A model generated the notes under the pieces. It was not told where the DNA came from and ran no database searches. It worked only from the letters and a program-made list of their open reading frames with translations. 64,000 bases of DNA from Janthinobacterium sp. TB1-E2 (GTDB taxonomy: Bacteria; Pseudomonadota; Gammaproteobacteria; Burkholderiales; Burkholderiaceae_D). Each line of letters opens with the position of its first letter. Position 1 is the stretch's first letter. Position numbers and translations under genes: made by a program. The stretch covers positions 5,828,001 to 5,892,000 of the forward strand of contig NZ_CP142523.1 of NCBI RefSeq assembly GCF_036885605.1, written 5' to 3'. Below are positions 50,658 through 58,923 of this stretch, piece by piece.

Positions 50658-51086
50658 ATGCGCACCATCGACACCCTGCTGGCCCAGTATGGCGAAAGCC
50701 ACCGCAACCACGTCAATGAACGGGTGCACATCGTGTGCGTGCCGCTGATCGTTTTCAGCTTGCTGGGGCTGCTGTGGAGCGTGCATCCCAGCGTGGCGCT
50801 GCTCGGCAGTATTCTGGCCTTATACTATTATTACAAGCTGTCGCGCCCGTTTGCGGTGGGCATGCTGGCGATGCTGGCTGCCATGCTGGGTCTGCTGTTG
50901 CTCATGCCACCGCTGACCATCCTGCCCGTGTCGCTGGCGCTGTTCGTGCTGGCCTGGATAGGCCAGTTCATCGGCCACCAGATCGAAGGCAAGAAACCGT
51001 CGTTCCTCGACGACTTGCGCTTTTTACTGGTGGGGCCGCTGTTTGTGCTGGGATTTTTGTACCGGCGCCTGCGGCTGGCGTATTGA
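50658..51086 (+). CDS. Mpo1/DUF962-family membrane protein
   Basis: 142 aa with four hydrophobic segments. The conserved histidines in YGESHRNHVNERVHIVCVPL and FIGHQIEGKKPSFLDDL correspond to the iron ligands of the yeast 2-hydroxy fatty acid dioxygenase Mpo1 (YGL010W). An alpha-oxidation role in lipid metabolism is inferred from that family. Monocistronic. Confidence 0.85.
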   Translation: MRTIDTLLAQYGESHRNHVNERVHIVCVPLIVFSLLGLLWSVHPSVALLGSILALYYYYKLSRPFAVGMLAMLAAMLGLLLLMPPLTILPVSLALFVLAWIGQFIGHQIEGKKPSFLDDLRFLLVGPLFVLGFLYRRLRLAY

Positions 51087-51223
51087 GCGGCAAGCGGTTA
51101 TGCGAAAGCAGTAACAGATTTTTACTATTCGCAACTAGTTATCTGAGGCAAGTGTCCTTATGATAAGTCATCATCTGCCGGTCGACGCAATCGGCAACCA
51201 ACTTTTGTCCAAGGGAGTCCCAC

Positions 51224-51673
51224 ATGAAAGCACCAATTATTGCAGTGGCATTGCTCGCCACCCTGGCCGGCTGCGCCGTACAACCGAATTCGGCAAATGT
51301 CTACAATGCCCGCCAGGCGCAGAACGAACAATCGGTTCGCATGGGCACGGTTGAATCCGTGCGCCAGGTAACCATCGACAAGGGCGAAACGGGCACAGGC
51401 GTGCTGGCTGGCGCGGCGCTGGGCGGCGTGGCCGGCTCGACAGTCGGTGGCGGCAAGGGCGCCATCGCGGCCAGCATCCTCGGTGCCGTCGCTGGCGGCA
51501 TGGCTGGCAAGAGCATCGAAGCGAATGCCTCGAACAAGCCCGGTCTGGAAATCACCGTGCGCCTGGACAATGGCGACATGCGCGCCATCGTGCAAGACGC
51601 CGACGAGCTGTTCCGCCCGGGCGAGCGTGTACGCCTGCTGTCGGACGGCCGCAAGACCCGCGTCACGCACTGA
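51224..51673 (+). CDS. Outer-membrane lipoprotein with glycine-zipper domain (SlyB/Pcp-like)
   Basis: 149 aa. Lipobox LAGC at residues 14-17, then a Gly/Ala-rich glycine-zipper pair (GVLAGAALGGVAGSTVGGG and ILGAVAGGMAGKSIE) and a C-terminal beta domain (GLEITVRLDNGDMRAIVQD). This is the SlyB/Pcp pattern of envelope-integrity lipoproteins. Strong ribosome-binding AAGGGAG precedes ATG 51224. Confidence 0.9.
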   Translation: MKAPIIAVALLATLAGCAVQPNSANVYNARQAQNEQSVRMGTVESVRQVTIDKGETGTGVLAGAALGGVAGSTVGGGKGAIAASILGAVAGGMAGKSIEANASNKPGLEITVRLDNGDMRAIVQDADELFRPGERVRLLSDGRKTRVTH

Positions 51674-51694
51674 TCCGCTTGCCGGCGCACGCGC

Positions 51695-51811
51695 TCAGCC
51701 GAATGCGCCGGCAGCGAGCAAGACTGAAGGGTGCAGCCAGATGGCAATCACCGCCGTCACGACGACATACACAAGCACGCTCCATACTTTGATCTGCAGT
51801 GAGGCTGGCAT
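51695..51811 (-). CDS. 38-residue single-pass membrane protein
   Basis: Starts MPASLQIKVWSVLVYVVVTA and ends AAGAFG; one hydrophobic helix covers residues 9-33. GAAGGGGA lies six bases before ATG 51811, a strong ribosome-binding site. Third-codon GC fits the genome. It is convergent with the SlyB-like gene and divergent from the DMT transporter. I recognise no family; a small inner-membrane protein of unknown role. Confidence 0.55.
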   Translation of the reverse strand: MPASLQIKVWSVLVYVVVTAVIAIWLHPSVLLAAGAFG

Positions 51812-51991
51812 GGCGGTCCCCTTCAAAGATGCAATCGGGAAAATATTTACTTGATAATAAAATAAATATTTTCATAAATTCAACATTTTCCAGAAGCACT
51901 GCGCTGGCTCAATCCTGGCTGTCTTCTGACGGCACATTGAGCAAACTCGACCGCACTCGCCATCCCCGCGCGATGCCCGTATACTTGCGCG

Positions 51992-52936
51992 ATGTCATCT
52001 CCTCTCCTGTTCATCATTGCCTGCCTGATCTGGGGCTCCACTTTCTGGGCCATCACCTTGCAGCTGGGCGATGTCGCCCCCGCCGTTTCCGTGGTCTACC
52101 GCTTCGGCCTCGCGTCCGCCACCCTGTTTGCCTGGTGCGCCGTGCGCGGCGACCGCTTGCGCCTGCCCTGGCGCGCGCAAAAATGGATGTTGCTGCAGGG
52201 ACTGGCCTCGTTTGCCCTCAGCTATGTGTGCACGTATAGTTCCGAACAGTATCTGGTGTCGGCCCTCGTCAGCGTGCTGTTTGCGCTGATGGTCTTCTGG
52301 ACGCCGTTGCTCAACCGCATCGCCTTCGGCACACCGATCACCTTGAGCACCTGCTGCGCGGCATTCGTCGCCATCTGCGGCATCGTGCTGCTGTTTTACC
52401 AGTCCATCGGTGCGGCGCTGCAAGATATTCTGGGCGGCGGCAATGGCCATTTTCTGCTCGGTTTTATCCTGGCGCTGGTGGCTACCGTGTCGAGCACGGC
52501 AGGCAACGCCCTCGTCATGAAAGTGCGCGAACATTCGGGCAACGTGATGCTGACCATGGCCTGGACCATGCTGTGGGGCACCTTGATGGTGGCCGCCTGG
52601 GCCATCGCCACGGGCCAGTCCTGGCAATTGCCCACGCGCCCCAGTTACTGGATGGGATTGGTGTACCTGGCCATCTTCGGTTCGGTGATCGCATTCAGCG
52701 CGTATTTCACGTTAATCGCCCGCATCGGCACGCAAAAGACCGTGTATATCGGCGTCGTCACGCCCGTCATTTCCGTGCTGCTGTCGGTGCAGTTCGAACA
52801 CTACCGGCCTGCCGCCATCGAATGGGTGGGCATGGTGCTGTGCCTGTCCAGCGTGGCCTGGGCCCTGACGTCGGGCGCGCGCAAGACGAGTACCATCGCG
52901 TCCCTTTCCACCACTCCATCAGCAAAGGCAACATGA
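51992..52936 (+). CDS. DMT-superfamily transporter (EamA family)
   Basis: 314 aa with ten membrane segments in two EamA repeats: LLFIIACLIWGSTFWAITLQ opens the first, GFILALVATVSSTAGNALVM the second. The tail is Ser/Thr-rich. Usually these export metabolites or amino acids; substrate unknown. Its stop overlaps the GNAT gene start (ATGA). Confidence 0.9.
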   Translation: MSSPLLFIIACLIWGSTFWAITLQLGDVAPAVSVVYRFGLASATLFAWCAVRGDRLRLPWRAQKWMLLQGLASFALSYVCTYSSEQYLVSALVSVLFALMVFWTPLLNRIAFGTPITLSTCCAAFVAICGIVLLFYQSIGAALQDILGGGNGHFLLGFILALVATVSSTAGNALVMKVREHSGNVMLTMAWTMLWGTLMVAAWAIATGQSWQLPTRPSYWMGLVYLAIFGSVIAFSAYFTLIARIGTQKTVYIGVVTPVISVLLSVQFEHYRPAAIEWVGMVLCLSSVAWALTSGARKTSTIASLSTTPSAKAT

Positions 52937-53439
52937 GCACCTCTTCCTCCCTCGCCATCCGTCCCGCGGCCGCATCCGACGTGGCCGCCATCTTCGGCAT
53001 GATCCATGAGTTGGCCGTGTTTGAAAAACTCGAACACATGATGATCGCCAAGGAATCCATGCTGCACGACAGCCTGTTCGGCGCCCATCCCGCGTGCGAA
53101 GCGCTGGTCGGCGAGGAAAATGGTGCAGTCGTGACCTTCGCCCTGTTTTTCCATAATTTCTCCACCTTCCTGTGCCGCAAGGGCCTGTACCTGGAAGACC
53201 TGTACGTGAAGCAATCGGTGCGCGGCAAGGGTTATGGCAAACAGATGCTCGTGGCGCTGGCGCAACTGGCTGTCGAACGCGATTGCGGCCGCTTCGAATG
53301 GTCGGTGCTGGACTGGAATGAAAACGCGATCAACTTCTACAAGGGCATGGGCGCGGACGTGATGCCGGACTGGCGCATCTGCCGCGTCGCTGGCGATGCC
53401 TTGACGCAATTGTCGGCAGGCACGCCAACATCGGTCTGA
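52933..53439 (+). CDS. GNAT-family N-acetyltransferase (SSAT-like)
   Basis: 168 aa. IRPAAASDVAAIFGMIHELA opens the fold; the acetyl-CoA loop is VRGKGYGKQML and WSVLDWNENAINFYKGMGA closes it, as in spermidine/diamine acetyltransferases. Its four-base overlap with the DMT exporter suggests acetylation and export of the same compound, by inference. Confidence 0.9.
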   Translation: MSTSSSLAIRPAAASDVAAIFGMIHELAVFEKLEHMMIAKESMLHDSLFGAHPACEALVGEENGAVVTFALFFHNFSTFLCRKGLYLEDLYVKQSVRGKGYGKQMLVALAQLAVERDCGRFEWSVLDWNENAINFYKGMGADVMPDWRICRVAGDALTQLSAGTPTSV

Positions 53440-53463
53440 TGAGGGAACTGTAAGCGTAAGTTC

Positions 53464-53499
53464 CAAAAAAATCCCCGCGGGCTAGCGGCACCGCGGGGC
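53464..53499 (-). terminator. Hairpin with leftward T-run downstream of the 45-residue gene
   Basis: CCCCGCGG and CCGCGGGG arms around a 10-base loop; reading leftward it ends in ATTTTTTT. It is also 25 bases downstream of the rightward GNAT gene, so it may serve both directions. Confidence 0.7.
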
Positions 53500-53581
53500 A
53501 GAACCCATTGTCAAGTGGGAGGGGGAGAATGCAATCAACGGTTATCAATATAAACGCTGCCGCTCGCGATAGCGCAGACCT

Positions 53582-53610
53582 TTACATTTGCTTACCGGGC
53601 CTTACATTTG
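53582..53610. promoter_or_regulatory. Direct repeat of TTACATTTG at 20-base spacing
   Basis: TTACATTTGCTTA at 53582 and TTACATTTGACTTA at 53602 start exactly 20 bases apart, about two helical turns. That spacing suits tandem binding of a regulator on one DNA face. Confidence 0.35.
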
Positions 53611-53660
53611 ACTTAAATCCGCTAACCAAGTGTCACCCAGTGTCGCTCGGATGCCACTGA

Positions 53661-53798
53661 TTATTTCCGTGGTTCAATCAATGTGCCGTGCAAGCCGATA
53701 TGTTGTTGCGCAACCCCACTGCCACCCTGCGATTTTCTATAGATTTGGTACACTGTCAGGCAGGCGATGCAGCCAGCAACCACGGCAAAAATGACCAT
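53661..53798 (-). CDS. 45-residue single-pass membrane protein
   Basis: MVIFAVVAGCIACLTVYQIY forms one membrane helix, followed by a basic and polar tail (RKSQGGSGVAQQ...IEPRK). AAGGAG is eight bases ahead of ATG 53798, a very good ribosome-binding site. A terminator-like hairpin at 53464-53499 is oriented for this transcript. Family unknown. Confidence 0.55.
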   Translation of the reverse strand: MVIFAVVAGCIACLTVYQIYRKSQGGSGVAQQHIGLHGTLIEPRK

Positions 53799-54019
53799 GC
53801 GACGCTCCTTGAGTATGCTTGAAGGAATCAGGCCTGCGGCTGATGATAACCAGGCGAGCAGGGAAAATTCAGTGTGGCATCTTCGGCCTGGGATACATTG
53901 CGGAAGATCAAACGCGCCAAAGTGACGGCACGCTGGGGTTTGATGCGACGCAAAATGGCGGCAATGCGCTCACACACAATGAATGAATCAATGAACGAAT
54001 CGCATACGGGAGCCACATC
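53799..54019. other. Spacer between two small genes
   Basis: Holds the ribosome-binding site of the leftward 45-residue gene and that of the rightward 59-residue gene. A leftward frame from about 53970 to 53828 (47 codons from a GTG, CERIAAILRRIKPQRAVTLA) is open and looks coding-like, but has no ribosome-binding site, so I do not call it. Confidence 0.4.
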
Positions 54020-54199
54020 ATGAATGTTTCTGCCAAACCGCTCGTCATGAAAATCTACCGCGCCTACCTGCGCTCCCGGCTGGAGCGCTACACGCGCGAC
54101 TTGCAAGCCATCGCCGAACAGCGCGAAAACGACTTCCAGGCCGAACGCATCCTGCACCAGGCCGTCGTCTCGGTGCGCTCGAAACTGCACTCGCTGTAA
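54020..54199 (+). CDS. 59-residue basic helical protein
   Basis: MNVSAKPLVMKIYRAYLRSR then a charged helix (LERYTRDLQAIAEQREN) and QAVVSVRSKLHSL. GGGAG lies eight bases before ATG 54020. No signal or membrane helix. Predicted helical; family unknown. It ends 11 bases before the stop of the convergent transporter gene. Confidence 0.5.
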   Translation: MNVSAKPLVMKIYRAYLRSRLERYTRDLQAIAEQRENDFQAERILHQAVVSVRSKLHSL

Positions 54200-54210
54200 C
54201 CGTGATGCCG

Positions 54211-55710
54211 TCAGCGCTGCCGGCCGGCAACGGCCCAGCGCTCCACCAGCTCGAACAAGCCCTGCGTCAGCAAGGCCAGCACGGCTGCGGGGATCGCGCC
54301 GGCCAGCAGCATGTCATTGTCATTGAGCGCCAGGCCGATGGTGATGCGTTCGCCGTAGCCGCCCGCACCGATGAAGGCGGCGATGGTGGCCGTGCCCACG
54401 CTCATCACGGCCGCCGTTTTCACGCCCGCCAGCATCACGGGCAAGGCCAGCGGCAAGTCCACGTGCAGCAGACGGTCGCGCCGGCTCAAGCCCAGCGCCA
54501 GCGCCGCCATGCGCAAACCTTGCGGCACCTGCAAGATGCCCGTGCACGTGTTGCGCACGATGGGCAGCAGCGCGTACACGAATAGCGCCACCAGCGCCGG
54601 CACGGTGCCGATCATGCCCAGCACGGGGATCAATATCGCCAGCAGGGCCAGCGAGGGCACCGTCTGCAGCACGCCGACGAAGGCCAGCACCGTCTGGCGC
54701 AGCGGCGCCGAAAACGCCGCCAGCACGCCCAGCGGAATGCCGATCAGGCACGCCAATGCCACCGACAGCAGCACCAGGGTCAGATGCTGGCGCGTTAGGG
54801 TCCACAGATCGTCGCCGATGATTTTATCGAGCAGCTTGCCGCGCGCGGCGGCTGGCTTGTTCGCCTGCGTGCCGGAAGCCAGCCACTGCCGCGCCACCTC
54901 GGAAAAACGCTTGCCATCGATTTCCACGGCCGCATTCATGGCGATCATGTCGCTCTCGCTGATACGTCCCTGCAACCCTTGCAACGCCTGCCATGCTGCG
55001 GGAAAGCGCTGCGGCACGTCAAGCCGGTACAACAGCATGGCGTCGTAGCGGGGAAAGTATTGCTGCGTGTCGGCCAGCACGCGCAGGCCGTACTGGCGGA
55101 TCTTCGCATCCGTCGAGTAAATATCGATCACGTCCACCTGGCGCTGCGCCAGCGCTTCATAGGCGATGCCGTGATCGAGGCCGCGCGGGCGCTGCGGCAA
55201 GCCATAGCGGGCGGCCAGGCCCGGCCAGCCATCGACACGGCCGATGAATTCATGCGACAGGCCGAATGTCAGGGCCGGGTATTGGGCCAGCTGCGCCAGG
55301 CTGGCAATCGATTTTTCGTCGCTGCGCACGGCCAGCGCATAGGTATTGTTAAAGCCCAGCGGCACGGCCACGCCCAGGCCCAGCGCCGCCAGCTCGCGCC
55401 GCATCTGTTCCAGGCCGATGGCCTTGTCGTGCTTGAGGATTTCGCTGCCGATGGTGCCCATGTATTCGGCATACACGTCAATGCTGCCCGCCTGCAGCGC
55501 GGCCAGCACGATGGCCGTGTTGCCCAGGCCCTGGCGGTGCTCCGCCTTGACGTGCGGCGCGGCGCTCTGCTGGAGGATTTCGCCGAGGATGTACGATTCC
55601 GTAAAGCGCTTCGAACCCACCTTCAGGGTGCCGCCATCCTGGGCATGTGCAGGGGCGGCGGCAAAAAACAGCAACAACAGCAGGTAAGACAAGGAGTAAA
55701 CAACACGCAC
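54211..55710 (-). CDS. Fused substrate-binding protein and permease of a betaine/QAT-type ABC transporter
   Basis: 499 aa. Sec signal (MRVVYSLSYLLLLLFFAAAP, cut after AHA), then an OpuAC/OsmF-like binding domain to about residue 280 (KVGSKRFTESYILGEILQQS; IDVYAEYMGTI; DVIDIYSTDAKI), then a binding-protein-dependent permease from about 305 to 499 (GIPLGVLAAFSAPLRQTVLAF; EAA-like region GLRMAALALGLSRRDRLL). The order binding domain first, permease second, is the reverse of OpuABC-type fusions. No ATPase gene is adjacent. It is the last gene of the hut operon (21 bases after hutI), so histidine or a derivative is a plausible substrate; HutXWV transporters of rhizobia belong to the same QAT family. 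Confidence 0.85.
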   Translation of the reverse strand: MRVVYSLSYLLLLLFFAAAPAHAQDGGTLKVGSKRFTESYILGEILQQSAAPHVKAEHRQGLGNTAIVLAALQAGSIDVYAEYMGTIGSEILKHDKAIGLEQMRRELAALGLGVAVPLGFNNTYALAVRSDEKSIASLAQLAQYPALTFGLSHEFIGRVDGWPGLAARYGLPQRPRGLDHGIAYEALAQRQVDVIDIYSTDAKIRQYGLRVLADTQQYFPRYDAMLLYRLDVPQRFPAAWQALQGLQGRISESDMIAMNAAVEIDGKRFSEVARQWLASGTQANKPAAARGKLLDKIIGDDLWTLTRQHLTLVLLSVALACLIGIPLGVLAAFSAPLRQTVLAFVGVLQTVPSLALLAILIPVLGMIGTVPALVALFVYALLPIVRNTCTGILQVPQGLRMAALALGLSRRDRLLHVDLPLALPVMLAGVKTAAVMSVGTATIAAFIGAGGYGERITIGLALNDNDMLLAGAIPAAVLALLTQGLFELVERWAVAGRQR

Positions 55711-55731
55711 GCGGCGCTCCAGGGCGGATGA

Positions 55732-56958
55732 TCAATCCGGCAAGCTTACCACCGGCGCGCGCCAGACACCGCCATGCACCACGCCCGCGCACGGGTTCAG
55801 GCCCAGCGCATACGCCAGGTCGGCCGGGCGCGCGATGCGCCACAGGGCGAAATCGGCGCGCTTGCCCACCACCAGGCTGCCCGTCCGATCCTGCAAACCC
55901 AGCGCGCGCGCCGCATGGATCGTGCAGCCGGCCAGTGCTTCCTGCGGCGTCAAGCGCCACAAGGTGCACGCCATGTTCATCGCCAGCAGCAGAGACGTCA
56001 TCGGCGACGTGCCCGGGTTGCAATCGGTGGATACGGCCATCGGCACGCCGGCCGCGCGCAAGGCCGCGACAGGGGGCGGCTGCGTCTCACGCAAAAAATA
56101 ATACGCGCCCGGCAGCAGCACGGCCACCGTGCCATGTTGCGCCATGGCGGCGACGCCCTCTTCCGACAGGAATTCCAGGTGATCGGCCGACAGGCCATCG
56201 TAACGGGCCACCAGCGCCGCGCCGCCCAGGTCCGACAACTGCTCCGCATGCAATTTGACGGGTAGCCCCAGCGCCCGCGCCGCGTCAAACATGCGCTGCG
56301 TTTGCGCCGGCGTAAAGCCGATGCGCTCGCAAAACGCGTCGACGGCGTCGACCAGTCCATCGCCCGCCAGCCGGGGCAGCATCCGCGCGCACAGCAGTTC
56401 GATATAAGAGTCGGCGCGGCCCGCATATTCGGGCGGCAGCGCGTGCGCGCCGAGGAAGGTGGTGCGCACAGTGACCGGCAGCTGTTCCCCTATCCTGCGC
56501 GCCACGCGCAGCATCTTCGCCTCGCTGTCCGCGTCAAGACCGTAGCCGGACTTGATCTCCAGGGTCGTCACGCCCTCGGCCAGCAGCGCCAGCACACGGG
56601 GCAGGCTTTGGCGCAGCAATTCGTCATCGCTGGCCGCGCGCGTGGCGCGCACGGTGGACATGATGCCGCCGCCGGCGCGGCTGATGTCTTCATAGCTGGC
56701 GCCATTCAGGCGCGCCTCGAATTCGTCGCTGCGGTTGCCCGCGTGGACGATGTGCGTATGGCAGTCGATCAGCCCGGGCGTCAGCCAGCAGCCCTGGCCG
56801 TCGTGCAGCACTGCGCCGCTGGCCGGCAGCTCGTCGCCGGGGCCGAACCACGCGATGCGGCCATCCTTGACGGCGATGGCCGCGTCGAGCAGCTCGCCAT
56901 AGCCATGCTCCATCGTGGCCAGGTGGACGTTGTGGATGACCATATCCCAGTCTTGCAC
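55732..56958 (-). CDS. hutI: HutI: imidazolonepropionase
   Basis: 408 aa amidohydrolase. HTHIVHAGNR near residues 67-76 supplies two zinc ligands; LKSGYGLD-type IKSGYGLDADSEAK, KLHAEQLSDLGGA and STDCNPGTSP follow. It hydrolyses 4-imidazolone-5-propionate to formiminoglutamate. GTG 56958 is favoured because AGGAAGG lies ahead of it; ATG 56943 would shorten the protein by five residues. Confidence 0.96.
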   Translation of the reverse strand: MQDWDMVIHNVHLATMEHGYGELLDAAIAVKDGRIAWFGPGDELPASGAVLHDGQGCWLTPGLIDCHTHIVHAGNRSDEFEARLNGASYEDISRAGGGIMSTVRATRAASDDELLRQSLPRVLALLAEGVTTLEIKSGYGLDADSEAKMLRVARRIGEQLPVTVRTTFLGAHALPPEYAGRADSYIELLCARMLPRLAGDGLVDAVDAFCERIGFTPAQTQRMFDAARALGLPVKLHAEQLSDLGGAALVARYDGLSADHLEFLSEEGVAAMAQHGTVAVLLPGAYYFLRETQPPPVAALRAAGVPMAVSTDCNPGTSPMTSLLLAMNMACTLWRLTPQEALAGCTIHAARALGLQDRTGSLVVGKRADFALWRIARPADLAYALGLNPCAGVVHGGVWRAPVVSLPD

Positions 56959-56971
56959 GGCGGTTTCCTTC

Positions 56972-57547
56972 CTAGATGAACAGGTCGACGCGGAACACGG
57001 CCGTGCGCTGCAAGGCGTCGAGCCGCCAGTCCGGCGCATCGTCGGCGTCCAGCAGCAGCGCGTCATGGCGGGCCAGCGCGAACTGCTGCTCGCCACCGCG
57101 TGCCAGCACGTGGCCTTCGCCGGCGACGAACAGCAGGGTCGCCGCGCTGCGCCGCGCCAGCTTGCCCGGCGCCGTGATTTTTTCCAGCTGGTGGCGGCAG
57201 CGGTCGCGCCGCGTCATCACATTGAAATCCGTCGTCGGCCCCTTGACCTGCGCAACCACGGCCGCCTCGCCGGGAAACCACAGCATCGGTTGCGCCGCGC
57301 TCAAGGTCACCTTGCGCGCGCCATCGAGCGTCAGCTGCACACTGTCGCCATCGACCAGCATCAGACTGCGGTCGATGCCGGGAAAGCTGGAAAATGGCCC
57401 GCTGGCCGTGATCGTCGCCAGGCTGATGCGCCAGTCAAAATCGTCGAAGCCGGCACCCGGGGGAGCAATCGCAATTTCCGTCGTGCTGCCGCCGCCGTTT
57501 TTCCACGGCGCGGCGCGCAGGTATTCCTGCGGGATGAAGGTTGCCAT
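56972..57547 (-). CDS. hutD: HutD family protein
   Basis: 191 aa cupin-like protein: WKNGGGSTTEIAIAPPGAGF, DFDWRISLATITASGPFSSF and PGIDRSLMLVDGD are the HutD signature. HutD limits hut expression in Pseudomonas by an unclear mechanism, perhaps sensing formylglutamate. Its ATG overlaps the hutF stop (TGATG). Confidence 0.93.
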   Translation of the reverse strand: MATFIPQEYLRAAPWKNGGGSTTEIAIAPPGAGFDDFDWRISLATITASGPFSSFPGIDRSLMLVDGDSVQLTLDGARKVTLSAAQPMLWFPGEAAVVAQVKGPTTDFNVMTRRDRCRHQLEKITAPGKLARRSAATLLFVAGEGHVLARGGEQQFALARHDALLLDADDAPDWRLDALQRTAVFRVDLFI

Positions 57548-58923
57548 CAGAGTGCCCTCAGTTGCGCCAGGGTGCGCTTGTAGGCGGTGGCGATGGCGTC
57601 CTGCGCCACGTGGCGCCCATCGCGCACCTGCCACTGGCCGCCGCACAGCACGTCGCGCACCAGGTTGTCGTTGCCGCAGAAAAGTACGCTGCCCAGCACA
57701 TCGGCGATGGCCACGCCGCACAGGTTCACATGCGCGTCGTCGAGCACCAGCAAGTCGGCACGGCAGCCCGGCGCCAACGCACCGAGCTTGCGCCCGGATG
57801 CCTGCGCGCCGCCCTGCAAGGCCGTTTGCCACAGATAGTCGCCCACATGGCGTTCATCGGGCGTGGCGGCCACATTGCGCTGCTGGCGCTGCAAGCGCTG
57901 GCCATATTCGAGCCAGCGCAATTCCTCCACCGGCGACTGCGACACGTGGCTGTCGCTGCCGACGCCGAAACGCCCGCCGGCGGCAATGAATTCGGCCAGC
58001 GGGAACAGGCCGTCACCCAGGTTCGCTTCCGTCGTCGGGCACAGGCCCGCGACGGCGCCGCTGGCCGCCATCAACGCGACTTCATCGGGCTGCACGTGCG
58101 TGGCGTGCACGAGGCACCAGCGCGCATCGACGTCGATCTGGTCGTACAGATACTCCACCGGGCGCAGGCCGGTGACATCGAGACTCTGGCGCACCTCGCC
58201 CTGCTGCTCGGCGATGTGGATGTGGATGGGACGGTCCGCAGGCAGCGCTTGCGCCACTGCGCGGATCTGCGCCACGCCGGCCGCGCGCAGGGAATGGGGC
58301 GCAAAGCCCACCTCCACCTGCCCGCCGCGCTGCGGCGCCAGCGCTTCGACGATGCGCAGCACGTCATCCGCACCGGTGCGAAAGCGCGCCTGCTCGGGTT
58401 TGAGGGGCTGAGCGCCGAAACCCGCATGGCTGTACAGCACGGGCAGCATGGTCACGCCGATGCCGCTGAGGCGCGCCGCGGCCAGCACCCGTTCCGCCGT
58501 TTCCGCAGGGCGCGCATACAGCGCGCCGGCCGCATCGCGCTGCAGGTAGTGAAATTCACAGACGGCCGTGTAGCCGTGGCGCAGGCATTCGGCAAACAGC
58601 TGTGCGGCGATGGTTTCCATCTGCTGCGGTGTGATGTGGTGCGCGAAACGGTACATCAGGTCGCGCCAGGTCCAGAAGCTGTCCAAGCCATCCCCGGCGA
58701 CTTCCGTCATGCCGCCCAGCGCCCGCTGGAACGCATGCGAATGCAGGTTGACCATGCCGGGCAAGACATATTCGGCCACTTTCGCGCCAGGCGGCGCTGC
58801 GGTGTTGTCCGCCACCGCCGTCAGATCGCCGGCCGCATCCCATTCCAGCAGCACGTCGCGGCGCCAGCCTTGCGGCAGCAGCGCGTGGCGCGCAAACAAG
58901 CAGCCGCTCAACGCGCCACCCAT
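57547..58923 (-). CDS. hutF: HutF: formimidoylglutamate deiminase
   Basis: 458 aa. HSHAFQRAL near residues 60-68 provides zinc ligands, with HIHIAEQQGEV, LVHATHVQPDEV and GSDSHVSQSP completing the site. It deiminates N-formimidoylglutamate to N-formylglutamate, so this operon uses the HutF/HutG five-step route. ATG 58923 overlaps the hutG 3' end by 16 bases; a TTG at 58911 overlapping the hutG stop is an alternative start. Confidence 0.94.
   Translation of the reverse strand: MGGALSGCLFARHALLPQGWRRDVLLEWDAAGDLTAVADNTAAPPGAKVAEYVLPGMVNLHSHAFQRALGGMTEVAGDGLDSFWTWRDLMYRFAHHITPQQMETIAAQLFAECLRHGYTAVCEFHYLQRDAAGALYARPAETAERVLAAARLSGIGVTMLPVLYSHAGFGAQPLKPEQARFRTGADDVLRIVEALAPQRGGQVEVGFAPHSLRAAGVAQIRAVAQALPADRPIHIHIAEQQGEVRQSLDVTGLRPVEYLYDQIDVDARWCLVHATHVQPDEVALMAASGAVAGLCPTTEANLGDGLFPLAEFIAAGGRFGVGSDSHVSQSPVEELRWLEYGQRLQRQQRNVAATPDERHVGDYLWQTALQGGAQASGRKLGALAPGCRADLLVLDDAHVNLCGVAIADVLGSVLFCGNDNLVRDVLCGGQWQVRDGRHVAQDAIATAYKRTLAQLRAL

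Noticed and set aside
53529..53660. Rightward 43-codon frame with a purine-rich sequence before its ATG
   Set aside because: Residue content is unconvincing, it lies over the tandem repeats and abuts the leftward 45-residue gene; no further support.
53828..53970. Leftward 47-codon frame from GTG in the small-gene island
   Set aside because: Plausible composition but no ribosome-binding site and no independent support; noted in the spacer entry only.
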